Shown one piece after another: positions 11,738-24,130 of a stretch of 64,000 nt of DNA. Made by a program: the position numbers and the translations under genes. The notes beneath the pieces were generated by a model. That model did no database searches and was not told where the DNA came from. It was given only the letters and a program-made list of their open reading frames with translations. This DNA comes from Nymphaea colorata (taxonomy: Eukaryota > Streptophyta > Magnoliopsida > Nymphaeales > Nymphaeaceae): contig NC_045146.1 of assembly GCF_008831285.2 (NCBI RefSeq), forward strand, positions 24,817,703-24,881,702, read 5' to 3'. Each line of letters starts with the position of its first letter. The stretch's first letter is position 1.

Positions 11738-13120
11738 CAGACCTAGATGCCTACCGCTGTTGACACCGACGTAATGTTGTCGATCAATCTCTGACATTAC
11801 TGCAACCTTCCTTCTCTGTGCTAGTTGAATTCCTCTCCAAGAGTCTTCAAAATCGTGGGAGCGCTGATGGTTGGCTAGCATTCAGGTATCTCCAATCTCA
11901 GAGTCTAAGGTTCTAATATCTTGGTTATCCTCAAATTGAAGATTGGAGTTAATCAAACACAACCTCATTTAAATTGGTTTCTATCAGCTATTGTAAAATT
12001 TTCCTTCAATTTGACCGCCATTGCGTAGAAAGCAACGATAATAACCATTTACGACATGACTCATGAGGCTACTTTCAAGAAGCCAAATCCAAAGATCCGA
12101 ATGTAGGGAGTCTTTTCCCTGTTTTCGGTTGTCGCGTGCACATGCCGGTGTTGGTGAAAGTGTTGATGTGCATGGAGAAAAGTCTTTTCAGTAAATGGAT
12201 TCGGGACAAAAAGAACTTAAGGAATTTTTTGTGAAATTAATTGTAAAAATAAATATGCAGCCGACCCACCCATGCAGATATGTATGTTATAGATAAATGA
12301 GAATATGATATATTTTTTTTTTTACTTCTCGTTGCAGGAGCGGCAGCACACTGCGACTTATTTGATCGCCTTGAGTTGGTGTCTGCCAATTTCGGCACGA
12401 TACAATTTCTTTGCACTTCAGCCCCACGTTTTTTTTTTTTTTTCTTTTACATGACTTTTTCACTCATCTCTGTGTGCTCACTTCAGTTCTTCTTCGAATC
12501 TGTTTTTGATAGAACCAGCCATTTCGGAGTTGAAAGCCGCGAGAATCTGGGCTAAATCTCCACTCTCCTCTTCTCCAAAGAAATCGAAGCAGGGGAAGGC
12601 CTTCTCGTGGGTAGACGTCGTAGGAAGAGTCTTTCAGATTCATCATTTGTAAAGACGCTTGCATGGAGACAACGAAGAAGTTTGTTTTTACTGTCATTGC
12701 AGCACAAGGGCGACCAGACAATGCTTTCTCTTCGAAGTCGCTGAAAGGGCTGTGGCCAGACATGCCCCATCTGAAATTCACTTCCGTAGGAGAAGGTGAC
12801 TCAGATTTCTGAGTCGGGCCGGTCAAGTTTTGCAGGAAGTGCGGTTCCACCAGCCAACGAAGAGAAAGCCACGGTCGACAGGTAATGGTGGCGGTGTCGA
12901 TACGCTCAAGGACAACAGGTTTCAAGCTTCAGCGAGTATAGAGGAAATCGACCCCAATGCAATCAGAGATGAATGGCTTTCGGTCCTCCCGCTGCCTTCC
13001 CCAACACCCAAGGAGGCGGCTGAGCTTCCCCATCGCCTTCCGCCACCCAAAGCATCAGTACCGAGCTGAAACCCTCTATGCTCTAAACGCAGAGTCTCTC
13101 GTCTCCCTTTTTCTCCCTCC

Positions 13121-13467
13121 TTCGCTTATTTAAAAGGAGGAGGAACCTTCTTTTCCATTTCTCTTAGTTTGAGGACTCGGTTCTTATTTTGGCTCTGGTT
13201 ATTTTGTTTTCTGTACCTCAACTAAGAAGTTCATGTTCAATCATCCATTAACGTTAACGGTATCTACCAATATGAGAGATGGAACAGAATCCTATAACAT
13301 CAAGAGATTTTGAACTCCCTGTTGATTATACTAGTTGGAATTTTGAGGAAGATGGAGGTTGGCCTGTCGACTCTGTCTGATGGCATTGAAGCAGGGTGAG
13401 AGAGCCAACTGTTTGGGGGATTAACTTCGCTTATTTAAAATAGAGGGAGGAACCTTCTTTGCCATTT
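13121..13467. repeat. Direct repeat of a TTATTTAAAA block
   Basis: The 15-bp TTCGCTTATTTAAAA occurs at 13121 and 13426. Each copy is followed by nearly the same GGAGGAACCTTCTTT-CCATTT tract, 305 bp apart. The block looks like a TATA box plus short leader, but no gene follows either copy convincingly. Confidence 0.75.
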
Positions 13468-14300
13468 CACCCCTATCGTTTTTGCTTGAACTTCAACTTT
13501 TGGTATCCACTAGCCAACCATCTTCCTTGCTTGAACCTTTTGCTTCCCAAGAGCTTCATTTCTTGGGGAGATTTTGTATCCTTTTTCATGATTATAAGAG
13601 CATCCGTCCGGAAACCAGGAGAAGCCAATGGAGGCTCTGGAGTTTGGCCGGCACCAAGTCAAACAAGAACATTCGTGCCAAGTTGGCCATAAACGTAGAA
13701 CATCCAAGGAGTGGAAGATTGAAAGATTATCCGGTAATCAGATTAATGATCCACTTCGACGCAAAGGAGAAACATCTCGGGGGTGATCAGAGCCGCCGTC
13801 CATTTAAATGCTTCTCATCCAGGAGAACTCCTAGCAGGAAAAGAAGAAATGAAACCTTTGCTCAGATCCTGCACATGATCATACCATGTTTCTCATCCCT
13901 CTTTTCTACATGCGAAGGTGCACAACATGTGGGATTTTATGCAAGAACGCAAGACTCCCTCAACTTTACACACGTGCAGTGATACATTTACAGGATGATC
14001 TACAATCCACTCATTTAAACCAGCATTGCTTCTGCGCGTTGGAGCATGGACTTAAATACACCTGAGACGACCTTCCTGGCGATAAGAACACAGGCTCAAC
14101 ACAAAAAATTGCCTCACATCACGTGCTTGACTTGAGTCCTCCCACCAGAAATATATTTTTCTAGATGCAACGTGCAGGCATTTCAAGCACATTCTCACCC
14201 GTCGTTTTGAAGCCCAAGATTCTGGAGCTTAGTCTTCAGGTCAGACAACTGGAAAGCTGGCTTTGTTTCGTCAATATTGCCTCCATTTGAAAGTAAAGGA

Positions 14301-17300
14301 CTACGAGAAACTCTCTTCACCACGCAAACTGACATAGTAGTCGTGGTCTAGATGCTTCAGTGATTCTCCATCATCCCCACGTATGTACCATGATAGAGTT
14401 CCTACATTTATAGAACATGAGAACATAAGAAGAGGGTAAATGATAAAGAATATGGGAAGGCCCTCAAGGCCACTCCACAAGAATCACCAATTGATGTGCA
14501 AATATTTATGTAAAGATGGACTGAGAAGGATGTTATAGCAGTTTGAGCAATTAGAGAATAAACACATATATAATAGGGATAAAGGCAACTAGGTATGAGC
14601 ATGATTCGACACAGATAAGTTTGCTGAAGACGTTAACATCCAAAATTCTCAACAACAGCAGAACGCTAGTTTCGGGCAGATGCTAGCAAATATGGTTCAC
14701 AAATGATCCAGATGCAAGATGAAGTTGGCTCCAGAACACGCATAAACATGCTTGCAGTAATAAATTGCATCAACTGGTCATTATATACTATATCAAGTTT
14801 GAATTTCTCGAGATAATTCCCAGCACATCAGGTGAAATCTCTGAGGTCGTAAATTTCTCTTCAAATGACATCTATTCCAGCAGGAGATACACTGGAAAAA
14901 AATCATGCCCGTTTCTAACCTTGGATGCCTTCAATTGCTTACCGTTATTTTTTGTCATGGATCCCAAAAAGAAAATTATTACTCGTGCATCACCAGCTTG
15001 TCATGAATATGTGAAATAATTTTTGGTTCCAGCCAAATTAGAAGGCAAAAAGATTATCACCACTTTGCCGTTAAGAATCAAAATGAAGGTTCAAATGAAC
15101 AAGACAAATAATCTCATCTTTGAGTATACCTGCCACAGGAGGTGTTTCCCTTTCCCTGGTTGAATGCAATATGATTGTCCCCGAAAGCACAGTGATGAAC
15201 CCACACACTTCAGAGGCAATGCTGCTTGCATTTTGCCCAGACCAGTCCTACATCAAAACAAAGGACTCAGTATTTAATGCATCTAGGAGTCTCCAAGACA
15301 GCACACTTCATGGATCTTACCTTGAACATAATTGCACTAGCCAGAATTGTCAGGGTTGTAAACATGACATAATAAATGGGAGAAACAATTGCAGTGTTGA
15401 ACGTGTCCAGTGCCTGAAGGTAAATAGCAAATCAACAAGTTTAAGGTGAGAAGAATCTAAGGAGGAAAGAGAAGACAGTGTTTCACTTTAGCCAGAGAAA
15501 CTAACATCACAAGACTCAAGAGACACTTCCAAATGCAAAACAGAATTTCCATATACTTCGGAATTATGTAGTCTAGTTACAGATGAATTGACACATACTA
15601 GGGCAGAAAGCATCAGTATTAGTATTAGTCATGCATAAATGGAAATTATACTGTCTTTGTCGTTATAAGTTATGTGAAGCTCTACAGAAGATCAATCTTT
15701 GTTTACATGTGCCATGTACAAGGCTGAAATACATTCAGATCAGTCTTGAGTCTTGACCTCAACTAACCCTTTCTCGCAATTATTTCTGGTTCCTCGTATA
15801 GGTATGCACTGTGCCTCCACCAACAAATATATAGATCATCCTTGAAGGTCAAAATAACAACAATAACAGCAGCAGAAGCAACACCAACAATATCAAAAGA
15901 ACCACAAATGCAGGGTCCAAAAGAGTCTTTTGGAGGTTCCTCTAAATGAGCACTACTTTCGGTAATCTTTCACTACTGAAAAGCATCCATGTGGGAACAA
16001 TATAAATGTTATTTTGACTGTGGATTAGCCAAACCATGAACATCACCCTATCACTACCAAAGAGGCAGAAGCAAATACAAATATTAAATTCTCGTCTGCC
16101 AACAAGTTTCTCAGAAACAAAAGCAGCAGCACCCAGTGTGTTTTTCCATAAATATGCTGGAGACACTGACAGCACCGTATTAGGAAACAGATGCACATAC
16201 AAAAAACAATCTTCTAAGTCACTGCTACAGGTTAACATATAAATGTAATAGGCACGACTACCTGCCATACATATACATACTTTATCAAACATGAAAATAT
16301 CAGCATCAGACATTGAAACACATAGAATAGGTCCAGGTTTCCTAACAACTAAAGATGGAAATGCACCCTAACAAATACTGACGTAACGTGCCCAGAAAAT
16401 ATGTAGATAACAGTCCAACACGTCTCCTAGAATAAACTACACATGTAAGAAAGGTTTCAGCTGCATGCTGAACAGCGAAGCTAATATGAATAAATTGAAG
16501 CAACTGTACTTCAACTTTACCTGTAAATTTAAGTTATAAGGTCATCCTGAAATTTTTTTTAATGCCAAATGGCCCAAACCCCTAAAATGATATAAGTCCA
16601 AGGGCAACTAAGTTTCCCAATTGGCTGGTAATCTAGCAACACATGCATGCAAGGAAGCCATAAAAAGGCAAAAGATCAGACAACAACTGATATATTGACA
16701 GTCTAAAAAGGTCTAGCATGGAACAAACCTTGTTTAAGTAATTCAACTGAGTGATGACACAGAGGAATGCAACTGTAACAAAAAACCATGTCTGTGGGTA
16801 AGACACCTGACTCACACCCTCTAGTGTCAGTTTGATTGCAATCCCAATAGCCTTAATGCTCATAACCTGCAATGCAGTTGACGATAAAAATACCTAATAA
16901 GCAAATGTACAAGAACAGAAACAGGCAATGTCGAAAATTAAGTAAATCTGGACAGCAAAAAAACAGTTGAATCATGCAGGATTAGTTAAATAATCATACT
17001 ACTTACTGTAAGTGAACCCACTAAAGAACAGATGCCTAAGTAGATCAATATATTTGTTTGTCCATAGCGAGGTTCAAAGTGCAGCATCAATGCCAGGGAA
17101 ACAGTCACAGCAGTTGCAGCATAGAAAATAAAGGCTGGACAAGCAGAAACAGAATTAAAAAGATAAGCAACCCACCAGAAAAATGGAAGTCATAGAACAG
17201 TACGTCTTCCTTTGATTATCGCAATGGCAAAGGAAGTAACTATCGAAGTTTTGGCAAAGAAGTACCTGGCTGGGTCGCCAATCTCCATATTTCTTCCACT

Positions 17301-18871
17301 GAAGCAGGGGTTTGCTCCTGAGGTGCATGAATTACAATGACGGTGGAGCCTACTATGCATGATACACAGCCAATGACTCCCATCTTCTGCAGTCTTTCTT
17401 TCAGAAGAAAATGGGCCAACACAGCACTGCAGATAATAATCATTTGTGAGATAGAATCATACAGGCAAAGCAAAACTTTCAAAGACTCACCTGACAATTA
17501 TACTCAGTGCACCAAGAGGAGTAACAAGAACTGCCGGTGCAAAAACATAGGCAACAAAATTTGCGACCTCCCCAATGATCACTGCTTATCAAGAAAACAC
17601 TAATTAACACATAAAAGGTATCCAACAGTTTCTTCATAATATCAATTCCAGAACCCACTTTTTACCACAGAAATAGAAAGGAAAATGACACAGAACTTGC
17701 AGCAAGTACAAGAATCAGAAGAAGCGGTCAGAGAATGCAGACTTACTGGTAATCATTCCAGCCCACCATAGCGGCTCCAACAAATACGTATATCCTCCAA
17801 TTCCTATATAGAAGATATTTTAAGGTCACGAGTGAAAAAAAGAAAAATTACTCGCTTGAATACTTCAATACAACAGAAATCGAACCAGACTCAAAATTCC
17901 TACAGCACGTCTCACTAGCAGCAACGTGAAAATTAGAAGATCACATCAGCCACGATGAGGTATACATGTTGCACGTTATCTATAGAACATCAATCTGTTG
18001 ATGGAGAAAGATAACAAAATCACAAGAAACAAGAGTGTCTAACTTTTGCCGGAGAGATTCATGCATCTGGCTTTGTAACCGTAAAAGGAGATACAATCAA
18101 TAATCCCCCTCCTCAAATTCCCTTTACGCACGGCGATCTCCAAACAATTACCAGAACAAAATCCAACAAGGAAAACGCGTACACTGTACACAATGTCTAA
18201 ATCAAACACAAAGTCTGATCGCAACAGCATCTTCAAAGCGCGATCTTTCCATGGAAAATCAAAAGCATTCAGAAATCATCCTCATATTAAAACAAAACTA
18301 AAGATTATCGTGTCTAGGAAGAATTCTTCTTTCTCTATTTTTATCGGGTCGCCGATGTGTAGATCTCATCGAAGCAAAGCAAAAGGACAATGTCGGAAGC
18401 TTTCATCATCTTCCTTTTAGCCATCACAAGGAAGATCGATGGAAGAGGAACCGATGGTTCGTTCTCGTTATCAGAGAACCGTCTAGAAGCATCCAAGGTG
18501 AATAACAACAGCAACGACAAGAGAAAAAATGGGTGATTGCCTGTGGGGATGACCTCATCAAACGAAAAAACCAACCGGAGAAGGAATTTTTTTGTCCCTC
18601 CTTTTGATTATTATGAGAAAACTCCAAATTTTAAAATTCATTTTCCTACACAGAGAAACATCCAAGACAGCAACAACAACAGGAAGCAGGAGGAGAGCTC
18701 ATTATTGCCTGCAGGGGTGCCGGATGATCCGGCGCGCTTGAGGCCCATCTTCTTGAGAATGAAGCTGGCGCCGATGAAGGCGCTAGAAAGGAGGGCGAGG
18801 AGGAGACCCCTGGCGTTGTCGGACGACATCATCATCATCCTCTCCATGCCTCTGCCGCTCCTCGGCGCCAT
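14301..18871 (-). CDS. NIPA-family magnesium transporter
   Basis: Probable Mg2+ transporter of the NIPA (DUF803) family, a polytopic membrane protein of endosome or plasma membrane. Nine exons on the minus strand: 18871-18709, 17803-17747, 17581-17491, 17426-17266, 17134-17007, 16866-16729, 15413-15321, 15247-15130 and 14401-14301. They join to 1050 bp, 349 aa. Recognisable family blocks in order: [20 protein letters not shown] (TM1), [99 protein letters not shown], and [18 protein letters not shown]. About nine hydrophobic segments are expected. The tail ends [19 protein letters not shown] plus a short cytosolic end. The first intron has a GC donor (CAG|GCAATA); all others are GT-AG. The N-terminus has a short unusual [15 protein letters not shown] leader before the conserved SSDNARGL start, so a downstream Met could also serve. 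Confidence 0.93.
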
Positions 18872-20560
18872 CTTCTATATTCTACCGCACCAAATCCCTT
18901 CCCTTCCCTTCCTTCCTTCCCGTCCTTTCTCCTACCCTCGCTCTGGTGCGTCCCCTATTTGGCGGGGGAAGGAATTCCCTTGATTCCCGCCCAATGAATT
19001 CGAACGACGCTCGCTGGAGATACCGCCAAAAAAAAAAGTACAATGGCGAAGTGTGTGCTAGAGAGGGAGAAGAGTCTAGGGAGAAAGGGGATTCAATGCT
19101 CGAAAATAATGTCGATCAATCGATGGTTGGTCGAAAACGTTGAAAAGGTAAAACCCCTGGTGTGGTGAGCCACCTTTGTCCGCTTGCCGCAGCGAAAGAA
19201 GGAAAGGAGAGAGAGAGAGAACAAGAGCGAGAGAGCGCGGACGCTTCGTCTCTTTTCTACTCTCTCTCCCCGATACGCTGTACATCTCCAGCTGGGAGAT
19301 TTAACCGTTTTACGTTAAAATGCATTTTCAGGAAATGACTATTTTGAGTCTCACTTTTGCCTGATATTCTATAAAGGACTCGGCTTTTCTTGAAAGGACG
19401 CTTTCGAACTACTTTCTTAAATTAGTTCCACGATAGTACTAGAAAAAGCGTTATATTCGCAGAAAAGGTTTTGATCAGTGTAACCTATAAATTTAGCAAA
19501 AAAGTTTGCATTTCGAATCAAATTAATTTTTAATTTTTAATTTTTCCTATGAAATGAATGAATGGGAATTGTTAGACGAGCAGTCGCTATTACTTCTTAT
19601 TTAAGTTTTATCCGGAACCGAGATTCGAAGATTTTATTATTGCTTCCTAGAAAGTTCTAAGTTCCATCCATCTTATCTTCGGAGCCCATTTCCTTGTTGA
19701 CTTTATTTTCCATCTCAATCATGGTAACGGCCGGTAATCTTTTCGTAGAAGTTTTCTCGAAGACTAAAAAAAATGAAGATAAGTTTCAAAATTGATTGTC
19801 CAATCGCCTTTTCAAAGTATGCAGAATTCAAGATTTCACGTTCAAGGCAAGTGAAACAAAATTTATGAGGATTTATTCAATAGTTTACTAGATTTTCATA
19901 TATAAAGACATCGGATTAATTTTCCTAGCGGCTAGCAAGGCTGAATTTAGTCAATGCCTTGAAATTGAATTTTTTCAATGGTTTGACTCATTCCTGCTTG
20001 TATTAAAAGAGGATGTCACTTAAAATCTTTAATTGGATTTTAATAGAATTGGAGACTCGTTATTTCGAGTTCAAAAGATCAGCAAATCGATCTTTTGAAG
20101 TTGATTTACTACCCAAAATTCACCAAAAAAAAAAAAAGGTGGGGATTGCATATGGTCTCTATATTAAATTAGAACTTGATTCATTAGGCACAATAATGAA
20201 CAGCACTATCGTTTTCAAGGGAAAGGAATTCGCCATTTTTGAATTTCACTCACAGTGGTCGAATGGGGCCTAATTTCCTGGGAACATCCCCATTGAACCT
20301 AGGCTGATGGCCTGTTTGAGTCGATAACTTGCTCAGCTTTAAGGCGAAACTGGTAAATGAAAAAAGGCTATGCAGCGTTTCTAAAATTCTGACAAAATGT
20401 GAACCTCTAACGGAAATTTGTTCTTTAATGGGGGAAGGACAATGGAACGTGGGGAGGAACTTGACAGGCATACAGGTGCTCGTTATATTGACGTGCGGGT
20501 CCCACAACACTGGTGGCACCGCGGCTGAAAGTGTGGCACTTTCTGTCATTAATTGAAGAA
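18872..20560. other. NIPA promoter and AT-rich spacer
   Basis: The first about 450 bp hold the 5' leader and promoter of the NIPA gene, with C/T-rich tracts (CCTTCCCTTCCTTCC near 18900) and a GAGA run near 19207-19220. From about 19300 onward the DNA is AT-rich with no gene or repeat I can recognise. Confidence 0.5.
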
Positions 20561-20598
20561 AGTGAGGGCATTTTATCCAAAGTGAGGGCATTTTATCC
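20561..20598. repeat. 20-bp tandem duplication
   Basis: AGTGAGGGCATTTTATCC is present at 20561 and again at 20581, a perfect 20-bp-period duplication. Confidence 0.92.
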
Positions 20599-20688
20599 GC
20601 GCCGCATCGATTTGATACGATCTTATTTTCTGTCGACTTTTTTACCATGGATCTTTTTACCATTTTTTGGCACCCATTCAGGCTGTGT

Positions 20689-21137
20689 CTGGTAAGTCCG
20701 GAAAAATATTTATAGAAAAATATTTTCAAAATCTATTGGAATAAAATTTTAAATCGCCTCTAAAAAACAAACCATTAACACCCAAAAACAACTCAAAACT
20801 AACCATAAAAAAAAATATTTGGCCATGGATTTTTTTTTACCTGTCTCTTTCTCTTTCTCTGGATCTCTTTTGCCATGGGTTTTTTTAGATATGGAAAAAA
20901 CTTCTGAAATATTGTGCAGGAATTTTTTCTTTCCACCGATTCAGGATATGTTTTTGCCATGGATTTTTTTATCGTGGAAACAATTTCTGGAATAAGATAT
21001 AAGATTGTGCTTGGTAAGTCCAGCTCTACAAAATATTTGAAGTGTTTGATAAACATGAAAAGATTTATTGGGTGAAATTTTAAATCACCTCTAAAAAACA
21101 AACCATCAACACCTAGAAACAGCTCAAAACTAAAAAA
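20689..21137. repeat. Diverged duplication of about 320-bp period
   Basis: A block starting TGGTAAGTCC and ending in AAACAACTCAAAACTAA occurs at about 20689-20812 and about 21011-21137, sharing AAATTTTAAATC, CCTCTAAAAAACAAACCAT and the CTCAAAACTA end. The segment between carries three CCATGG-ATTTTTTT motifs that resemble the minisatellite at the right end of the window. No coding sequence is present. It is possibly part of an old non-coding transposon. Confidence 0.7.
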
Positions 21138-23455
21138 AAAAAAAAAAAACAAACAAACACACTCTCTCGCTAAATACCAAACTGCCCATTGGTTAGCAGA
21201 ACAATGTTCGTGATCAAGGGATTACGATCACAGGGTTCTGTTTTTGGCCTTTTAGGACAGATAAAGAAAGAACCACTTGGCAAGGACCAGGACCAGAAAA
21301 GGGGAAAAAGTTCACAACGAAATCTGGTTGCCATAATCTTCCTTCGATTTCCCTTGTACATGAATCAATCTTCTTAACCGACATCACCAGGATCAGGATC
21401 AGGATCAGCCTCTACATGAGACGCACCAATGCCCTCAACAAGAAAGAAAGCAACAGAGGAATCAAGATCAAGATGCAGCGTGCACGATCCCAAAGGCGAA
21501 GAGCCCCTTAGGGTTGGCCGCTACTTCAGCACGATCGATAGCCTGCCCCAAGCAACTGGGCGAATCCATGGCTGGCGCCGGCATGTTGTCCTGTTTTGCG
21601 GTCTTGATCTTCCTGTAAACTTTTCTCGCATTCTTGACTCACGAACTCCTTCCCTTTCAATACATGACACTTTGACGACAAGGAAAAGAAGGGTTGAGGG
21701 ACGCCGGAGATGGTGCGCTGAGGCGACGAACGACGCCGGACACGGGCTGAGGCGATGACAGACGCTGGCTGCTGCAAACGGTCGACCGAACAGGAAAGGG
21801 CCCAGAAGAAGACACCGAGCAGAACATTTTTCTGCCGGAAAAAAAAAAAATCTGGGATGGATCTTTTTCCCAAAGCCGGTTTGGACTCGTGGAAAATTTC
21901 ATCCTCGTTTGATTTTTTGCACCAAAAAAAATCACAAAAACACAGAAAAAAAAAGATTATTTCCCGTGCCCATCAAACGTTCTTTAAGAAATGATCAATG
22001 AGGTAAGGAATGTCACCATATTGCTCTAAAATTAAGAAGGATCTGTTGATTCAAGCAGGTAAAAGCTGATTTTAAACAATACGGAATCAACATGTTATGT
22101 AACAACAGCACAGATCTAACCCATTCCATGGGATGTTTGTTTTAATTTGGTTTTTTTTCTAACAACAGCACTTATTGAAGCGTTTCTAGATATTTGAAAA
22201 CTTGGACCATGGAATTAATTAACCTAAAGAAAATACGGAAACTTTTTTTTTAAAAAATTTAAGAGTAAACGATATGCATCCAATGAAAAATTAAAACTTC
22301 GCGTTCCCAAATTTCTTTTGTGGGTGTATGTTTCTCAAGTATTATAAAAATTAAACAATCAGAGATATCAAGCTAATCCTTATCACATCATATATTGTAA
22401 AGGGAACGATCACGGTTTTGCACATTTGAATTGAGATTTGAATCCGTATTATTTACTCGTGGCAAAAAACATCTTCATTTATGTTCAGCTCCTACAAATA
22501 ACATAAGAGCTCATTCGCTAGGAAGAACATTATGTTCTTCGAAGTGGATCAATTCTTTGTTTTTGGCTCAGATGGTCTCTGTTTTGCTTTTTGAAGGGCG
22601 ATGGTTTTTTCTCTTTGTGTTTTTTTTTTCCTGTCACTTCTTGTAAATAACATTTTTTGGCAATAAAGGTAGGAAGCCTACCTCCCATCAATCCATTATT
22701 AGATATTTCAAAAATTTCACATTCTAATTTATTTTGAATTTGGAACCACCCATCCCCAATAACGATATTAGATTCTTAAAACATGTGTTCCTGCGTTACA
22801 TGTTGTGGAATTACTATGTTATGGCTTTCAGAAACATAATAAAGAAGAACATATATTATGATATCTTCCACTAACGTAATGTTCTTCTTTTTTGTTATTT
22901 GGCTTCTATTAGTGTTTGAGCATAAGCTGACCTTCATAGCATAGCAGGCTTAAAAACAGAGGTGTGGGAACCATGTGGACAATTGCCCACACAGACTCCC
23001 TTTTTTTTTCATATTAATCTTTCAGGGAAATTTTATTCATTGACATATCGGTGCTCCTTAAATTTAAAATTTTATACCTAATGCCTCTTAGCCAATTTTT
23101 TTTTTGCTATGCCCCTGCTTAATGACGGTTTGGCATGTGTTAGATTGGCGAATTACAAAGTTAAACCTTTACATTGTGGTTCACCTCGAGTTTCAGTGTT
23201 TCCGCAGTCCATATCCAACGGTTGCCGGAGCCGGTGACCACTCGCCGGAGCTCCTACCAGGTGCGCATAAGAGCAAAAAAGCTTTCAGGCAAAGGCTGAG
23301 TAATATATGGGTTGGGCTTTAGTTAATATTTTTCAATATTTGGCCCGTTGTGCATATGAATCAAAAAAAAAAAAAATTGGAGGGAGCACCACTGCTCCCA
23401 AGTTGAAGGAATCTCGACATTTCTTCACAACTGGTCTTTTTTACAGCTTCGGATG
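21138..23455. other. Gene-free AT-rich interval
   Basis: Short open frames only, none with a domain. A moderately GC-rich patch at 21410-21790 has overlapping frames on both strands, but no motif or splice structure that I can identify. Poly-A and poly-T runs are frequent. Nothing else is supported. Confidence 0.5.
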
Positions 23456-23690
23456 TAACACCCCAAAAGTTTAGTCCCGTATCGAAGATTGTGAGAGATG
23501 TTCAAGGACTTATAAAGAGAGGTTGGGTCAGGTTGTTATATCGGATGCCTTGTGTCGTTGCCTATGAAAGTAAGAAGAGCACTAAAGTGCTTCAATCTTC
23601 TCCATTTTTTTGGTATCATCTTCATGTAAACGAGAAGATGGCAAGAACACAACCAACAAGGTCGAGTCTAAACTTATAACATCTCAAATG
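23456..23690 (+). mobile_element. Possible LTR or TE terminal fragment
   Basis: Begins TGTAACACCCC and continues with a GTCCCGTATCG block and TATAAAGAG, a combination that I recall from ends of plant LTR elements. No partner LTR, target duplication or internal coding region is visible, so the call is weak and the right border is arbitrary. Confidence 0.3.
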
Positions 23691-23878
23691 TGAAGGAAGA
23701 AAAAGTTTATAAGGGACGGTTTATTAACAAAGGCAACTAAATGTTGCTTCTAAAACATTAGTCGCTTCTTTGTGAATCCACTAAATTTTGAGCGTCTTTT
23801 CAAATCAACATATTAATACCACCCTTAATACATCAAGTGACGTAATTTTATAGATCATTTCTATAGATAAAAATTATC

Positions 23879-24130
23879 GAATTATGTTTAGAATATAATC
23901 ATTAATATACGAAACTCAGTATTCATTGGCTAAATAAGTAAATGTGGGCATCCGAGCAAAAGGTGCTCAAAGAAGGGTTGAAGTCTTCTTCCTTTCCCTT
24001 TGTTTATATAAATAAAACTTATTGAATTATGTTTAAAATATAATCATTAATATACAAAACTATGTATTCATTGGCTCAACGAAGCTGCTCAAAAAAGGGC
24101 CGAAGTCTTCTTTTCTTCCTTTTGTTTATG
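23879..24130. repeat. Imperfect tandem duplication, about 144-bp period
   Basis: A block starting GAATTATGTTTA and running through TATAATCATTAATATAC, TATTCATTGGCT and GAAGTCTTCTT occurs at 23879 and again at 24023, with scattered substitutions and a small deletion in the second copy. Confidence 0.85.

Larger units (their letters stand above)
9722..14300. other. Gene-free interval between NIPA and Ole e 1-domain genes
   Basis: Contains the upstream region of the Ole e 1-domain gene (a CTATTTATTG TATA-like element on the minus strand near 9748-9757), a long CT/AT microsatellite and a promoter-like direct repeat described separately. Several open frames of 60-166 codons between 12460 and 13990 were examined on both strands and show no domain or consistent splice structure. 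Part of 12660-13070 could be a small unknown gene, but I cannot support one. Confidence 0.5.

Noticed and set aside
12464-13069. Open frames on both strands, including a 49-codon plus-strand frame from 12663 (METTKKFVFTVIAAQGRPDN start) and a 79-codon frame from 12830.
   Set aside because: Some AG and GT signals flank parts of them, but no domain, no consistent joined reading frame and no family I recognise. A small unknown gene cannot be excluded.
13482-13982. 166-codon open frame on the plus strand.
   Set aside because: Composition is not protein-like, overlaps another open frame and has no motif; it follows one of two repeated TATA-like blocks only.
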